A DNA stretch of 64,000 nucleotides from Taeniopygia guttata (taxonomy: Eukaryota; Chordata; Aves; Passeriformes; Estrildidae): contig NC_133027.1 in assembly GCF_048771995.1 (NCBI RefSeq), positions 64,789,501 to 64,853,500 on the forward strand. The letters run 5' to 3'. The first letter of the stretch is position 1; every line of letters begins with the position of its first letter. The notes under the pieces are model-generated. The model did not search any database. It was not told the origin of the DNA and worked only from the letters and a program-made list of their open reading frames with translations. Of this stretch, positions 11,701-24,229 are shown piece by piece. Both the position numbers and the translations under genes were made by a program.

Positions 11701-14700
11701 TGCAGGGTTTATGTTTCTTTCCCTCAGCGGTATGAAGGATAACAGAGCAAAATATCTGTTAAATTTTCTTTCACCCCTCCCTGGTTCTTGTGAATTTGAG
11801 CTACCCTTCCTCAAATCACTGCACAATTCACTCCAGTGTGAAAATGATCAGTCAGCAAGAATGCCTAGATAACTGTTGGTGTCTTTGAGCTGGCAATAAA
11901 TACTTGTTTTTCTTTCCAATGCTAGTTGTGTATTTAGCTTCCAGCCAAGAGGAAAATTTGGAGAAGTATGTTCTTATTGATTATACAAGGAGCGGTACTT
12001 CTGAACTCTCTGGGATTGCTTTCAGAAAATGTCACCCAAGGAGAGACTCAGCAGTTTATGTGGTGTGGGAGTACCAGATCAAGAAAAACATTAGAATGTT
12101 ACTGTGAGTGTTTTCCTATGTTTTGAAACACATGCACCAGGAACTCGGGCATTTATATTTGTCATGGAGGAAGTAAAGGTTATATGCTATTTTCAAGACA
12201 AAATAGCCCTGTTTTGAAGGTACCATTTGGAACATGAAAGATGACAGGCTAAGGAAATACTAGGTTTGATGGCTCAAAGTTTTGGCTCAACTTATTGCTG
12301 AGCAAGAAAGTTTGTTTCTTTTTGTGTGAAGCACTGACAGTGTTTACACTTTCATAAACTGTAAAATGTGTGAGAGAGCAAAATCAGGAAGGCAGGAAAC
12401 TGGAGACATTCTTAGTCCTGGATGTGTAATTAAGTCCATCAGCTTCCCTGTGGCTGCAGCCAGATATAGGATAAGCAGAATATGTTAATATGGTGCAATA
12501 CAAGAGGTAGTCATGCTGCCTCCAAACCGAGTTACCTTTAATAGCAGAGTAATAAATCTGTGTTATTATTGAATTCTGTCTCAGCTAATTATGTAGCTCA
12601 TAGGATATCATGAGCTCTGTCCTGGCATGGAGGGCTCTTTCTGGTCTCTAAATTAACTCAGGGGTCTTCTCACACAGCTGGGAATTATAGAAGTCAGGCA
12701 CTTATTTTCATTTTCCAGTGGTCACATATTACTGTATTCACTTTGGATAGCCCAGACTCTCACAAATCACTGCTGACTGACATAAAAACTCTGCTATCAG
12801 AAGCACTGTCCTCGCCCGCTTGAGACAGTGTGAGACCATGGGTTCCTCTTGCCTGTTTGGGATACCAATGTCTTGTTTAAAGACCAAATTGCTCAGAAAA
12901 TTGCCATTTAGAAGGAGTTTGGAAGAGTGGCTGGTGTGTAGCTGCCTACAGACTCTTTCATAGTGTTCACTGGTGATCTTTCAGCTGGTGGAGGAACTGA
13001 AAAAGAGAGAAATGGGACTGGCACCGAAGCATTACAGGATGCTGCTGGTATTCAAGAACACTTCTGTATAAACTCACGTTTCTTTTCTCACAAGCACATT
13101 TTAACTCTTAAACAGCCAAAAAATCACCACCATTTTTGGGGCTGAGAAAATAAATCTCAAAAACTGCTGAATATTCTACAAAGTCAGTTTGATATCCTGT
13201 AACCCTCTGCTCCCTCTGTTTCAATTTTTGATTTGGTGACAGGTGGACTGGGCCCTTTCAGCTTTTTACTGCCCTTGCTTTACAGCCAAGAATACACTGA
13301 ATTGGTGTTGCATCGATGAGGATTCTTTGGCCTAGAGTTCACATTTTTAAGAAACAGCTTTGCAGATAAAATAATTTATTTATATTTTTACTCAATGTTA
13401 CAGACAAAAAGCCCCACAGCATTGGAAGATAAGAAAATATTTGGGACCAAATCAGCCACTTGCTTGTCAGTGTTTTTTGACCAATTTAATTCTTCTAATT
13501 CTGACATTTTTAAGGAATTTTAAGTCTTAGTTCTATTCATAAAGAACTAAGCTACTCTAGTATTCCTGGCTGGCACAAGACAAAATGAGCATCTCAAATA
13601 CAGAAACACTTGTAATTATTGCTGCACAAAACCTTTGTTACCTTTTACTCTAGGAAGGTAAGATGCTTACACACTGTGATCTTAGACTACTGATAGCTGC
13701 TGCTTTTTGTAAAGGACAGATGAATTCAGAATACTTTTCTTAAAAAAACCCTGTAGAGACTCACTCTTCATATGCTCTACTGCCTTGGAGTTGTGTGTTG
13801 TTTTTCTTCCAGTGTTGAGGGTTTTTTTTTTCTCTTTTGTAGAACTGAGAGCCACAAAATTGGCTGTTAGGTGATTGATTGAGCAATGCCTCCAAATGGT
13901 GTAAGCATCCTGCAACAAACATGTCTCTTCTTGCCACATAGCCAGTGCCCAGCAGGCTGGGCGTGCGCTCACTCTGCTTCCATACAGTCACAGCATTTGG
14001 AACACTACTTCAGGAAAAACACCTGGGTGAGCCTGGAGGGGGAGGGAGCTGCTGGCATGGGCAAGCTGCCACCCCACATGTCTGCAGCCACCAGGCACAG
14101 CTCCCTGAGCTCCCAGCCCAGGTGCTGCTCCCACCCCAGGGCTTGGTGCTATACCATCAGCTGCTCCTGGGAAGCAAGGCTGAGCTTTGGCAGCAGGGGA
14201 GGTGGAGCCCCCAGGACTCTGGTGTCTCAGAACTTGCTGGGCAGGCAGCTGTGCTCTGAGTCTGCTCCTTTGCCTGGGAGTTTTGTATCTAACCATAAGC
14301 AATTGTGTACCTAAGAAAAAACATCACCTCTAGATGTTCTTGTAATTTCACCCTTTTGCCAGAAGTGTCCAGAACTCTTGTATCCAAGAGCAGTGAGGTC
14401 ACCATTGCTGAGAAAATCTCTTATGGTCAGATGCTCCTTTTTTTGCTGTTTCGAAGGGGTAACAGAGACACTGGGAATAGGAACACCTTCAGTGGGGTAT
14501 ATTGAGCAGTATAAGAAATTCCTCTTCTTAACTGTTTTTTTCTGATACTCTGCCTGAGGGGCTGTCCTCCCTCCTGTGCCTCCACACTGCACACTATACC
14601 TCTGAGCCCCCTGTAAACTCCTAGAGAGAAGAGTTTGAGCTAAAACACTGGGCTAGAAAATAAGATGTAAGAATACAAGTGCTGTCCCTTTCAGATTTCC

Positions 14701-16771
14701 TAGGCAGCTGCCTGTTTACTGGGAACCCAGTTGAAAAGCCCTACACGTAGACAGAAACTCTGTGGAATAAGAAAGAGAATGGAGATGAAATAAAACTGAA
14801 GATACAGCGCGATAGCTAGAACAGAGAAGGAGTCATAAAGCAGGGAGAATGCTGAAATGCAAACAAAAGGGAAATCGGTTTTGATGGTCTGAGGGGTAGA
14901 AAAGGATAGCTGAAAAATCCTGATCCATTTTTCTTGCCCAAGAATAGTGGAGGATGTGGGCCCTGGGGAAAGACTGATCGAACACCAAGCTGTCACTCAC
15001 TGGAGACAGGACAGTTGCTTTCATGCTTACTTGACTCTGGTCAGGGGAAAGATGGGGCACTTTGTATTTTATTACTTCCATGCTTAAAGCAAACAAATTG
15101 ATAGGTTACTTACTCAGTTTCAGAAGGAACTTTTACTGAACAGCATACACTACATTTAAGTTGAATTGTAATTACTGTCAGGGTTGTTTGGGCTGTGATA
15201 ATTTTTTGGCACTGCTGTTGCATATATTTGGTTAGAAGCCAATGCTTGACAAAGACATAGTGGCTTAGATGAGGGGATGAAGTCTGTAGATGTGTAGCAG
15301 ACCTTAACTGCTTGCTCAATTTAATACACAATTTAAAATGTGTCAAAGTGGTTTTTTACATCCAGAAGAAGAGACACTTTGATCTCTTTGAACAGTAGTT
15401 GCTCCTCAAGTCTTGAAATATTAAATAAATATTTTTTCCAGTTGTTATGCCAATGCAATATGCTTTGCTTTAACATGTTATAACATAAAAATTTATAATT
15501 TGAAAATGAAAGAATTAATAACTGGAACAAGCTTTTTGAATTGCAGTGGTTCTAAATTTGAACAAAAATCAGAGATCCAATTTCCCTACAAAACAGATTT
15601 CAAATCCTTAGCTCCATTTAGGACACAGAGCTAAACTAAGGCTGAAAGACAGAAATCACTGAATTCTGACATTTAAGGGCTATTTCCATTCCTTTAAGGT
15701 TGCCAGATTATATAAGCACTTTGTTTCAAAGGAAGATTTTATTAGTTCCAGGGACAGTTTAATTCTCCTTGTCTGTGCAAAACAAAGGTGGTTTTACAGC
15801 CTCTACTGAGGTAATATTTGCTATTGAAGGATGGTGTCCAGTTTTACACCTTTCAAGCCATTTCTCTCTTAATTCTTAATTGTTAAAACTAAACAGTAAG
15901 CTCACACTCAAGCTCCTATTTCATTCTGCATGAGAAGACCAATCTGGAATTTTATGCATTCTGCACTTAGTGCATGATTTCTGGTGGAACTGAAATGCTC
16001 ACCTGTAAGAGGATAGAAAGCTCCCATGCTTTCTTTCTTGGGAGATGATCCTCTTTTCACTGATTTTAAAATTAACCTTTAATTACTAACCAGACAAAAC
16101 CAGCCTTTGTTTTTGTTTTTGTTCCTTTCTAATGTTTCTTCCTTCTGATTTCAGCCTGGGGAAGAGCTGCTGCTGCCACATACCTGGTTGGCTTTCTACT
16201 TCTAGTCATCTGTTTTGCACTGGCCATCATAGCATTTGCCATCGACACACTTCGGTTCAACTTCATTCGTGGGATTGGAGGCTTGCTTTTCGTGGCTGGT
16301 AAGGCAGCATATGGAGTCAAGTTTAGCTTGTGCAGATATATGCTTGTGCATACTGAAGCTGATATTTCCCTCAGCTGATCCTATACCCAAGCCTCTGCCT
16401 GTGTGCAAGTGAGCTCTCTATGAAAAATCAAAGTCTCTCATGGCACTGGATCGATTTTCAGATCCTTCAAAACATGGATGGGTTTAGCTACAGGGATTAT
16501 GGAGGACAGCAGTGGTGCTGGTGTTAAACATTTTTTGTTTTCTCCTGTTTCTTCAGCTGTGTTCTCCGTCATGGGCCTGGTCATTTACCCAGTAAAGTTT
16601 TCATCTGAAATTGAAATGACAGGAATCAATATGTTCAGCTGGGCCTATGGCTTTGGCTGGACCACCGCCATTATGGAAATATGCTTGGGATTCTTCTTCT
16701 GCTGCCTTCCTAACTATGAAGATCAGATCCTGGGTAATGTCAAGCCCACATATTTTTACTCTTCTCCATAA
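2529..16771 (+). CDS. PERP: PERP-like tetraspan membrane protein (spliced, 3 exons)
   Basis: Joining 2529-2739, 16155-16298 and 16557-16771 gives 189 residues plus a stop, close to the 193 of human PERP. Both introns are phase 1 with GT-AG ends, and the start has a good Kozak context (GCCATGG). Four membrane segments are visible at about residues 14-33, 76-99, 110-131 and 151-170. The first extracellular loop carries the PMP-22/claudin-type pattern with Trp50, Cys53 and Cys64. The C-terminal half has the PERP hallmarks VIYPVK (127-132), WAYGFGW (147-153) and [11 protein letters not shown] (164-174), and it ends KPTYFYSSP, similar to the human tail. In mammals PERP is a desmosome-associated plasma-membrane protein needed for epithelial adhesion and is a p53/p63 target. 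The N-terminal third (start [11 protein letters not shown], loop 36-63) is clearly more diverged from human PERP than the C-terminal half. It is therefore either the true bird orthologue or a PERP-like paralogue; TMEM47 fits less well. Confidence 0.93.
6596..6646. repeat. 26-base tandem duplication
   Basis: Two adjacent near-identical copies of a unit beginning TTTTCACATCGTA and containing ATAGG plus a T run, at 6596-6621 and 6622-6646. The copies differ mainly at two bases after CGTA. This is a small local duplication inside intron 1 with no sign of function. Confidence 0.7.
13940..14280. other. GC-rich block inside intron 1
   Basis: A GC-rich island in otherwise AT-rich intron DNA, about 1.9 kb before exon 2. 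Three overlapping long frames (two +, one -) are open here, which is the mark of stop-poor GC-rich sequence rather than of a gene. CpG density is modest. It could be an old insertion, an alternative exon or a regulatory block; nothing decides between these. Confidence 0.4.
16155..16298 (+). CDS. PERP: PERP-like coding exon 2
   Basis: A 144-base internal exon between a pyrimidine-rich TTTCAG acceptor and a GTAAGG donor, phase 1 at both ends. It encodes residues 71-118 and opens with AWGRAAAA, identical to human PERP at this place. It carries membrane segment 2 (about 76-99), the intracellular loop, and the start of segment 3 with GGLL. The exon length and boundary match the 48-residue middle block of the mammalian protein. 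Confidence 0.95.
16299..16556 (+). other. Intron 2 of the PERP-like gene
   Basis: A short 258-base intron with a GTAAGG donor and a pyrimidine-rich acceptor (TTTCTCCTGTTTCTTCAG). No repeat or other feature is seen in it. Confidence 0.93.
16557..16771 (+). CDS. PERP: PERP-like terminal coding exon 3
   Basis: Encodes residues 119-189 and the TAA stop at 16769-16771. It includes the end of membrane segment 3 with VIYPVK, an extracellular loop holding WAYGFGW, membrane segment 4 and the cytoplasmic tail CCLPNYED...KPTYFYSSP. This is the most PERP-like part of the protein and is what secures the identification. Confidence 0.95.
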
Positions 16772-18160
16772 GCACTAGGAAAAATGTGTTCATATTCCAG
16801 AGATACTTGACAGACTAGCTACGTTTTTCGGAATATTGTCATCAGATGTTAGTAGAAAAGGCTGGAAACTTTTCTAATGTGTGTAGAAATACAGCACTGG
16901 CATCTGCAGTAAAATTATCCACTCTAGTTTGGATCTTCATATCTGATGTGTGTTGGTCAGATAAAGCACAAATGTTAAAACCCCTTGGTTTCCCTCATTC
17001 ATTCCAATGAGTGGAGTTTGTGTGGATTCCATTGCATTTTAAATACATTCACAATTGTAATTAAATTTAGAAAAACTTATTAAACTGTCAATTAACAAAA
17101 CAATGCATATCATCTTCCTGAAGGAAAGAAACTCAGAAAAGTTCCATTTTGTATATATCATCTTTAACCTGAAAATTTTGCACCATTTTCAAGAAGTCAA
17201 ATACATTTACCCACTGACTGCCAAAGTAGTAAACTAATCAGCTAGCACTTCATTGCTTTGCTTCTATTTTTCATTCATTCACTTAAGCCATAAGGACAGA
17301 GTAAAGAAGGGATTAAAGCTCCCTACCAGAGCCAGCATCTTGACTTCTCATTCATGTGGAATGTATTTATTTCTAAATATTTGCAAGAGTGAGCAAGGAA
17401 CACCAGTAAAGCCTTAAGAATCCTGGTGTGCCATTGCTGGTGCTAGTACAGAGAGGGCAGAGGCAGGAGAGATTTCAAGCCACTCCTGCAACCTGGTTTG
17501 ATAAAGCCCCTGGTGTGGCTTTCTTCTTGGGTGTCTTGACATTTTTTTCCTGCTGTATCAAAACCTATGACATTAAAATGCCCTGCTTTAGTGGCCCAGC
17601 TTTTTTATCCAGTGTAGAAAGCTCCTGCACCTCAGGAGCTGAGCTGGAGCAGTGTAAGAATTTTACAGTTGCTAAAAGACTCCTTTTTTGTTCATGTGCT
17701 GTTCTTAAGTATTTTTAAAGTGGAAAGTGTATACTGTAATATGTAACTGTAAAATGCATAAATACCCCTTACCACCTCATACAAAAGCTCTCAGAGAGAA
17801 AATCATATCATAAAATATCTTCTAGCATCCTATACTCCCCAGCGCCTCAAGCCTCAATATACTGCAAGCAATGAAGTATACTCTGCTGTTTTCTGCCTTG
17901 TTAAACCTAACTTTATAACATTCATTTTCTTCTCTCAAGTGAAAAAAAAATTATAATATGTGATGTAGAAAAGGAGTCTCATCTAAATCCTTAACTACAG
18001 AGGTTTATTAGCTTGTAACACATCTGCAATTTTGTAATTGTGTGTACTATGAAAAGCCCTGCCAAGTGTTCTTTGTTTCAACAAATTAGAGGTGGAAAAT
18101 TTTTCAGTTAAAACTTCTTGGTAGCTAAAATTAATAAAGACACAGGGCTTCACCTGGGTT
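16772..18160 (+). other. Probable 3' UTR of the PERP-like gene
   Basis: AT-rich sequence following the stop. A length of about 1.4 kb is inferred from the AATAAA at 18133 and is of the size expected for PERP transcripts. Earlier sites such as the weaker ATAAA near 17759 could give a shorter form. No other gene is seen in this stretch. Confidence 0.45.
18133..18138 (+). terminator. Candidate poly(A) signal of the PERP-like gene
   Basis: AATAAA about 1.36 kb after the stop, followed closely by CA dinucleotides and, from 18169, by a strongly GT-rich (GTTT)n tract. That is the usual arrangement of signal, cleavage site and downstream element. Only transcript data could confirm its use. Confidence 0.45.
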
Positions 18161-18168
18161 GTTTGGAG

Positions 18169-18204
18169 TTTTTTGTTTGTTTGTTTGTTTGTTTGGTTTT
18201 TTTT
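18169..18204 (+). repeat. (GTTT)n simple repeat
   Basis: About six GTTT units bounded by T runs, just downstream of the candidate poly(A) signal, where it could serve as the GU-rich downstream element. Confidence 0.8.
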
Positions 18205-21200
18205 AAGCAGTTAACTCCATTCACTTTTATTGAGTGTCTTCTAACCTTGATCAACAAGATTGCGAGATGGGTAGAGTGTAAACAATGGGGAGACTATATG
18301 CAGCAAGGAATAATTAGGCAAGAACATGCAAATACTTTAAAAATATATTTCCTAGCTGGAAGAAAATCAAAGTGAAACACAGTTGAGAACACAATTAGTA
18401 TAAAATGAGTTGGAAATCTTCGTGTAATATTACCCATTCAGGAGAAAAAACTTATAATAAATATTTCCATTATTCTTATTATACCTAATAAAAGATGGTA
18501 TCTATGTGTTATTTCAAAAATTATTCTTAACTTTTGTTCTCTACTGAGAATGGGGAATTGTGGAAGCCTCCAAAGCCTCCTCTTCTCAGGCACCACTTTG
18601 GAGTACCTGAGTATGCTGGCTTAAATTTGACATGCAGCATCACAACTACAGCTTGTGTTACTCTTCAGTCCTATGCTGGCTGTCTCCCAAGGCCTTGCTC
18701 ACAAGCACATGGGAATAGTAGACACTTATGGACCAATCTGTTTGCTTTTGGGCTCATGGAGTTGAGTGCCTACACGTGTGATTCTGTGCCATGATGTGCT
18801 ACAGATGGTAACGCACTTGTGTTCACCAAATAGGAAACCAGCATGGTCCTGCTTAGTGCTTCTGCTCCACTAGATGTGGCAAACCCCTAAGGAAGCTAAA
18901 GAGAACTTAAGCAACCACCATTTGTGTTTACAGCTTCTTTTGCATTAGCTGGACACTGACAAAATGCCTGGAGGTGGGGAAAGGTGCACAAAACAAGGTT
19001 CAGGAGTGTGACTCCAACCTTGATGAGACAGCAGAGCATAATTAAAAAGCAAAGAAAATCGATGGCGATCATCCCCCTTCCTCTCTCCTCTCCCTTGCTG
19101 ATCTTAGCAGTTTCATCATCTTCTCTCTTCCTTTTCCTCCTCCTCCTCCCTAAAGGTGTCTGAGCAGTGACAGGGCTGGTGACTCTGTGAGACACAGCCC
19201 CAGTCCCCATTTCCCACTGCCACTTTGCATTCCTGGGAGAGAGGAGGAATGAAGCAACTTGCTGACCCCAGTACACGATCAGGGACTGTAGCCTGGCTCC
19301 CTGCCCCAGGTCCTCACTGGAAAGGCTTTCCCTTAAAGAACAAGGTGCATGGGTGGGTGGGTATCCAACAAGCAGAAATACCATAGGTATTAGTAGTTAT
19401 GTGAAATCCTGACTTTATGGTAGTTTGCTTCCAGTCATTCCTAGCCAGTTCAACACAGATTCCTAAAAAAAACACATCCTAAACCCTGCAGCAGAAAATC
19501 AGTGAGAAGGATAAAACTATTTTACAGATGCCAGTATTGTTTCCTGTGACTTCTGCAACAGGGGTGCCTAGCAAAAACAGCATGCAAAATATAATCAGTT
19601 CTGACAGAAATTGAAGCTGAATCCAGGAGCCAAGGATGTGCCTCAATTTATTAGATTATTAACTAATGATCAACTTCTAGATTTTGAACTAAAATGTTAC
19701 ACTTAAGTCAAGTAAAGTGTTAACTAAAGAATTTGTTAAATTGATTTGAGCTAAGTTACAATCAGAAAGCCTGGATTTTCAAGCAAAGTTAGAGGAAGAG
19801 AAGATATCTCCTTAGTTCTTCACCTGTTAGCCAGGTTTCTTGATCCAAGTCTTGTCTATAAGAGAAAAGGTCACTGAAACACTAAGAGCAGACAATAAAG
19901 GACTTAAACTGTCATTGTGCCCAGTGGCAGTGCTAAAGAAAGAGCACGGAAGAACAGATGTCTGAAGCTTTTGGGAACATTAGGTCTGCTACAACAACAG
20001 AAATAAAGAAGATTGCCAAAGGCATTGCTTCTATTCCTGTCAAATTAAGAATTAGGGAAACATCCTCCAACAAACATGTTTTATCTAATTCAACTTCACA
20101 ACTGAAAAGCAATGAAGAAATTCTGTTGAAAACAAGTGGAATGTCAAGCAGCCCTACAGGTATAAACTGAAATAAAAAAAATAATGGGAACTTCCTGCTG
20201 GTAAGTTAATATGTTCAATTTAATTTCTGGTGTTTCTGCCAGAGCTTGAACATCTTAGTATTTTCAATTTTCTCTCAAATATATCCATATTTCATTTTAC
20301 ATTTCTCAGGCATTTGCCACTTGGTCTTAAAACACATCCTGCTTGATCAATAATTCAAATGCAATCTAGTTTGCAATGGTATTTGTTGTGCATATTTTGT
20401 TGTATGAACTACTGACAAGACCAAAGTTTTGACCCCATTAACATCACTTGCAAAATATTAATTTGTTTTCTTGAGTGTGACATTTCATTGTTGAAGTGCA
20501 AGCCCTTTATTTTATGTGTTCAGAATCAATTATATCTCTAATGCATGCTCCATTCAGCAGCTCTGTTTACTTCTGGAAAAGGACACAGGTACATATAAGA
20601 TAAGAAACAAGAGTTACAGCTGACATATCATTTCCAAAATAAAGGACAATTCAACGTGTATAAGATTAGCAGAATTCGGGTCATAATTACATTGCATTTT
20701 GTTAGTTGCACAGCATGGCCACATGAATAAGATTCATCTTTCCTTTTGACACATCTCAGTTGTGTGACAGTTGTTACTTTTTGTGATTCAATCTCGTGGA
20801 ACACTTCCTCACACATTTTTATATCCAGTAGCTTTCTCTGTGTTCTGAAGAGAAACAGATTGAAGAATGAAACAATCAAGCTTGTGATAAGGGAAAAAGG
20901 ACTTGGCCCATTTGCACACTCTGTCAGAAAGTGGGATTCAAACCCTCTTGTTAGAAGGGTAGTGACCTGAACAAAGAGTTCCTTCTGAATCACATTGGAA
21001 ATTCCAACATGAAATTTAAAAGACTGATAATAATGGGGAGAGATAAAATCAGTCAGGTCTTCCTTCATCTTTTTCTACACTATCAAAATACTGCTTTTGC
21101 AGAAATTTTGTTTTCAAGAAAAAATTATTGCTTTGGTGCAGCTCCATAGGACTGTCTGGGCCTCAATTTTATCTGCAAAATTCTTCAGTGCTAAGTGCCA

Positions 21201-23703
21201 AAATGCAAACAAGCACCTGAATAACCTTAAGGCTGCAAATTATTCCAATGGGGCCATCAGAGCTGCTTTCATAGATGGTTCCTTAAATGCTTTGACATAT
21301 TAGGGCTCATATGCCCATCAGCACACAGTGTTTGGTTAGACTTCCTGCATATGAAGTGATGCACTAATTTTTTTTTATCAATTTTGGTTTTCATTTTTCA
21401 TGATCAAAGTGAAAATGTGGATGTATCGTAAGATTTTGCATGTGACTGCTGGGAGTGAGGAAAATTTACAGGAACAACTTTCAAAATTTGAAACTTGCCA
21501 AGTTTTCCTGTGTAAAATGAATGTGGTGAGATTAGATCAAACTGTCCTCTCTTGGGTAGCTTTTATGAGACATCCTTTTACTTGTGCCCTAGTTTGCCCA
21601 AGCCATCTGTTTTTTTGTAAAAACAGTTTTGTGAAAACCTACTCTAGTATCATAATGAAAGGAAATTATATTAGGTATCCATGGAGAATCCATCATAAAG
21701 CACTTTAAATTGCCCTTGATTGTTGAAATGCAGATCAAATAGATAGGCAGATGTTGTCTGTAGGATTTTTCCACAGATAGTGTAAACCCAGAAGATTTAA
21801 TTATTGGCTGTAGACTTGGCTTACATTCCCAGCTCCCCATTTCTTACAAAGTAACTGGTGCCCTAGACCCTTGCCCTCAGGAAAACATCAAACAGGTAAA
21901 ATGCAAACATGAAAAATGAAGGAAAAATGCTATACAAAGTATCTACACAAACACATCCATAGTATCACAATTTAGTCCATTGCTGACCTCAATGTGAATG
22001 GGGATGCACCAAAGTTGTGTAAATCACAGTTGGGACTGCTGTTATTTCCAGTTTTTCATTCTTATATTTTCCCATATAGAATTCTTCTCACCTCACTTCT
22101 GTAAAACCTTACTATTTTTTTTTTTCATAAGCTGTCCTGATTTTACCACACCCTGTCTTGACAAGAACACATGTGCTTGCCAGGCTCATATCTGAAGCTT
22201 ATACAAAATATTAATGCAACTAGGCTTTTATCCCTTAACCCTCCTTCCCTTCTTCTTAAATAAAAAGGCTTGAAGTAATAAAATCTTGCTGACATTAGGA
22301 AAATTAGAAGAATGGAGACTTTCTCAGGCTATTTTAGAATTAACCCTCAAAAGAAGAGAGAAGCAAGAACTGATGTCCAAGAGAAAACCCAGTCCAGTAG
22401 AAAAATAGTATCCCAAAATCTCCTTGCAGTCCTGACAGCAAAATGGCTTGGGGTGATTAGCAGCCAAATTACCTTTGCAGCCCCCTCCTCCATGTAAGTG
22501 TATACTCTGTGTTTTCTTGCAGTCTTTCAGTAGCACCAACAAACCTTCTGGGCACTGGTTTCTGAAGGCACCAGTATGCAGAAGGAGGAGCTGCCCATCA
22601 CATCTGCCTCCTATAGTGCCCAGGGAAGGAACTTTTACGGCAGAAGCCCAAAGAACTTATATGGGCCTTGTGTGACATGGCTGGTGCCCTCTTGGCAGGA
22701 TGGGATGGCTGCCCACTCAAGTGGAAAGTTTCCTTCTGTTTTAGCCTATGGTCCCAAACAAGTTACTAGCAAGTTGAAACTGCCATTTTATTCATCTAAG
22801 AGGTTTTTGTGTGGGGGCAGAGGAGGGTTAGAGGTTTGGAGGTTCACAGTGGTTAGCCCAAGATTTTGGTAATTCAAGGATTTACTGTGTCAGGATTTAC
22901 AATCTTCCTTAAAATACTCCCATGTGTAATACATAGAAATAGGGAGAGAACAGACACACCTATTTATGTTCATAATTGTTAGGCCTGATGCTTTGACACC
23001 AAGAAATACAAAGTCTTGGGTTAGTAACAGGAGGAGTACAAAGAGGTGAAACTTTACGCTTTGCCCTTAGTCACATCACAGCTGAGGATCTCCTGAGTCA
23101 CCAAGTGTTGTCTCTGGCTATCAAAGAAAATCACTTATCATCTTGTTAATTATCTTATCCCAGCTCTGCTTTGCCATCCATCTGTCATAGGAAGCTGATC
23201 TGCAAAACACTCTGAGGGTCGGCCTCTGATTTCCATCCAACATGTATCACTAGCCAGACAACAAGAGCATCTAAACTTCTGGCACTGCCTATGGGAATAT
23301 CCAGGGGTGGCATTGTCACTCAGAGGTGACAATGCTGAGTTTCTTCCAGCACAGATTCTTGTTTCAACCACAAAAACTTGCACTTTGTCTGCTCCATACC
23401 TTTCAAACCATCCTTTCTCAAGCAGCAGACTGCCTTCCAAATCTGTGCTCCTGTCTCAGCTGCTGCCTGATTTCCCATGACTGCCACAAAGGGTAATTAC
23501 TGTCATCTCCAGTAGTGTCTTGGGCACCCTTTAAGTCCTTTCTCTTGCCCAGCCTAGAGCATAATTATTCTCAGCTGGCCATGCAGCAGCCAGATTTGGA
23601 GCACTCCTCACCCTGGCCATGTGAGCAGGCTGGAGGGGAGCCTTGCTTACCTCTGTGGCAGTGCATGCTTAAAAAGCATCAAAGCTATCATGAGGGAGCA
23701 TTG

Positions 23704-23723
23704 AAAAAAAAAAAAAAAAAAAA
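23704..23723 (+). repeat. Poly(A) tract
   Basis: Twenty consecutive A followed by a purine-rich GGAGAAGAAGAAGG stretch. It could be a microsatellite or the tail of an old retroposed sequence; no recognisable source lies upstream. Confidence 0.85.
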
Positions 23724-24171
23724 GGAGAAGAAGAAGGTTAAAACAAAATTCTTTGGTTCTCTTCTGCACAGTAAAGACAGGAAGACAAGAAGACAAGTAA
23801 GGACACATTAACTGTTTGCTAAAGCTCTTTTTGCAGTGGTGGATTTGAAATGACATGTTCTGCCTTCACCTCCCATGCTCCTGAGGGCACTTGGGAACTG
23901 TGGTGCTTGCAGGAATGAGTCCTTTAAAGGTTCAAAAAAAGTGGAAAGAATTCTTCTTAACATACATTTCCACCTCCTCCTGGTGAAGCAACTCAAAGCT
24001 TGCTCTGGAATCAGCAACAGGAGTTTAACTAACACAAAGAATCAAACCAGAATAGTTCTGAGGAGGATGGCTTCAGGCATCAAAGTGGACTATCACTTCC
24101 TATATATAATATTAGTTTACACAGAATATTACACATATCATATACAGTGTATGTTTTGGAAAAGGATGGTT

Positions 24172-24229
24172 TGTTCTAATGTAGTAAACATTGCTACAGC
24201 TGTTCTAATGTAGTAAACATTGCTACAGC
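24172..24229. repeat. Perfect 29-base tandem duplication
   Basis: Two identical abutting copies, 24172-24200 and 24201-24229, of a unit starting TGTTCTAATGTAGTAAACAT. Perfect identity suggests a recent event. No flanking element explains it. Confidence 0.9.

Larger units (their letters stand above)
2740..16154 (+). other. Intron 1 of the PERP-like gene
   Basis: About 13.4 kb from GTAAGT to a TTTCAG acceptor. It is mostly AT-rich unique sequence with no recognised CR1 or LTR insertion. It contains a 26-base tandem duplication near 6596, several TAAT/ATTA-rich blocks (about 5400-5540, 8280-8440, 9580-9730) that look like candidate conserved elements, and a GC-rich block at about 13940-14280. 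A long first intron is usual for this family and is a likely place for enhancers, but that is inference. Confidence 0.85.

Noticed and set aside
20072-20083. AAACATGTTT as a p53/p63 site for the PERP-like gene
   Set aside because: Only a single half-site, more than 3 kb past the gene, with no second decamer adjacent. Similar lone half-sites occur elsewhere in the window by chance.
20628-21068. 146-codon minus-strand frame as a gene
   Set aside because: No domain is recognised, the sequence is AT-rich, and a frame of this length is about what chance gives in 64 kb read in six frames.
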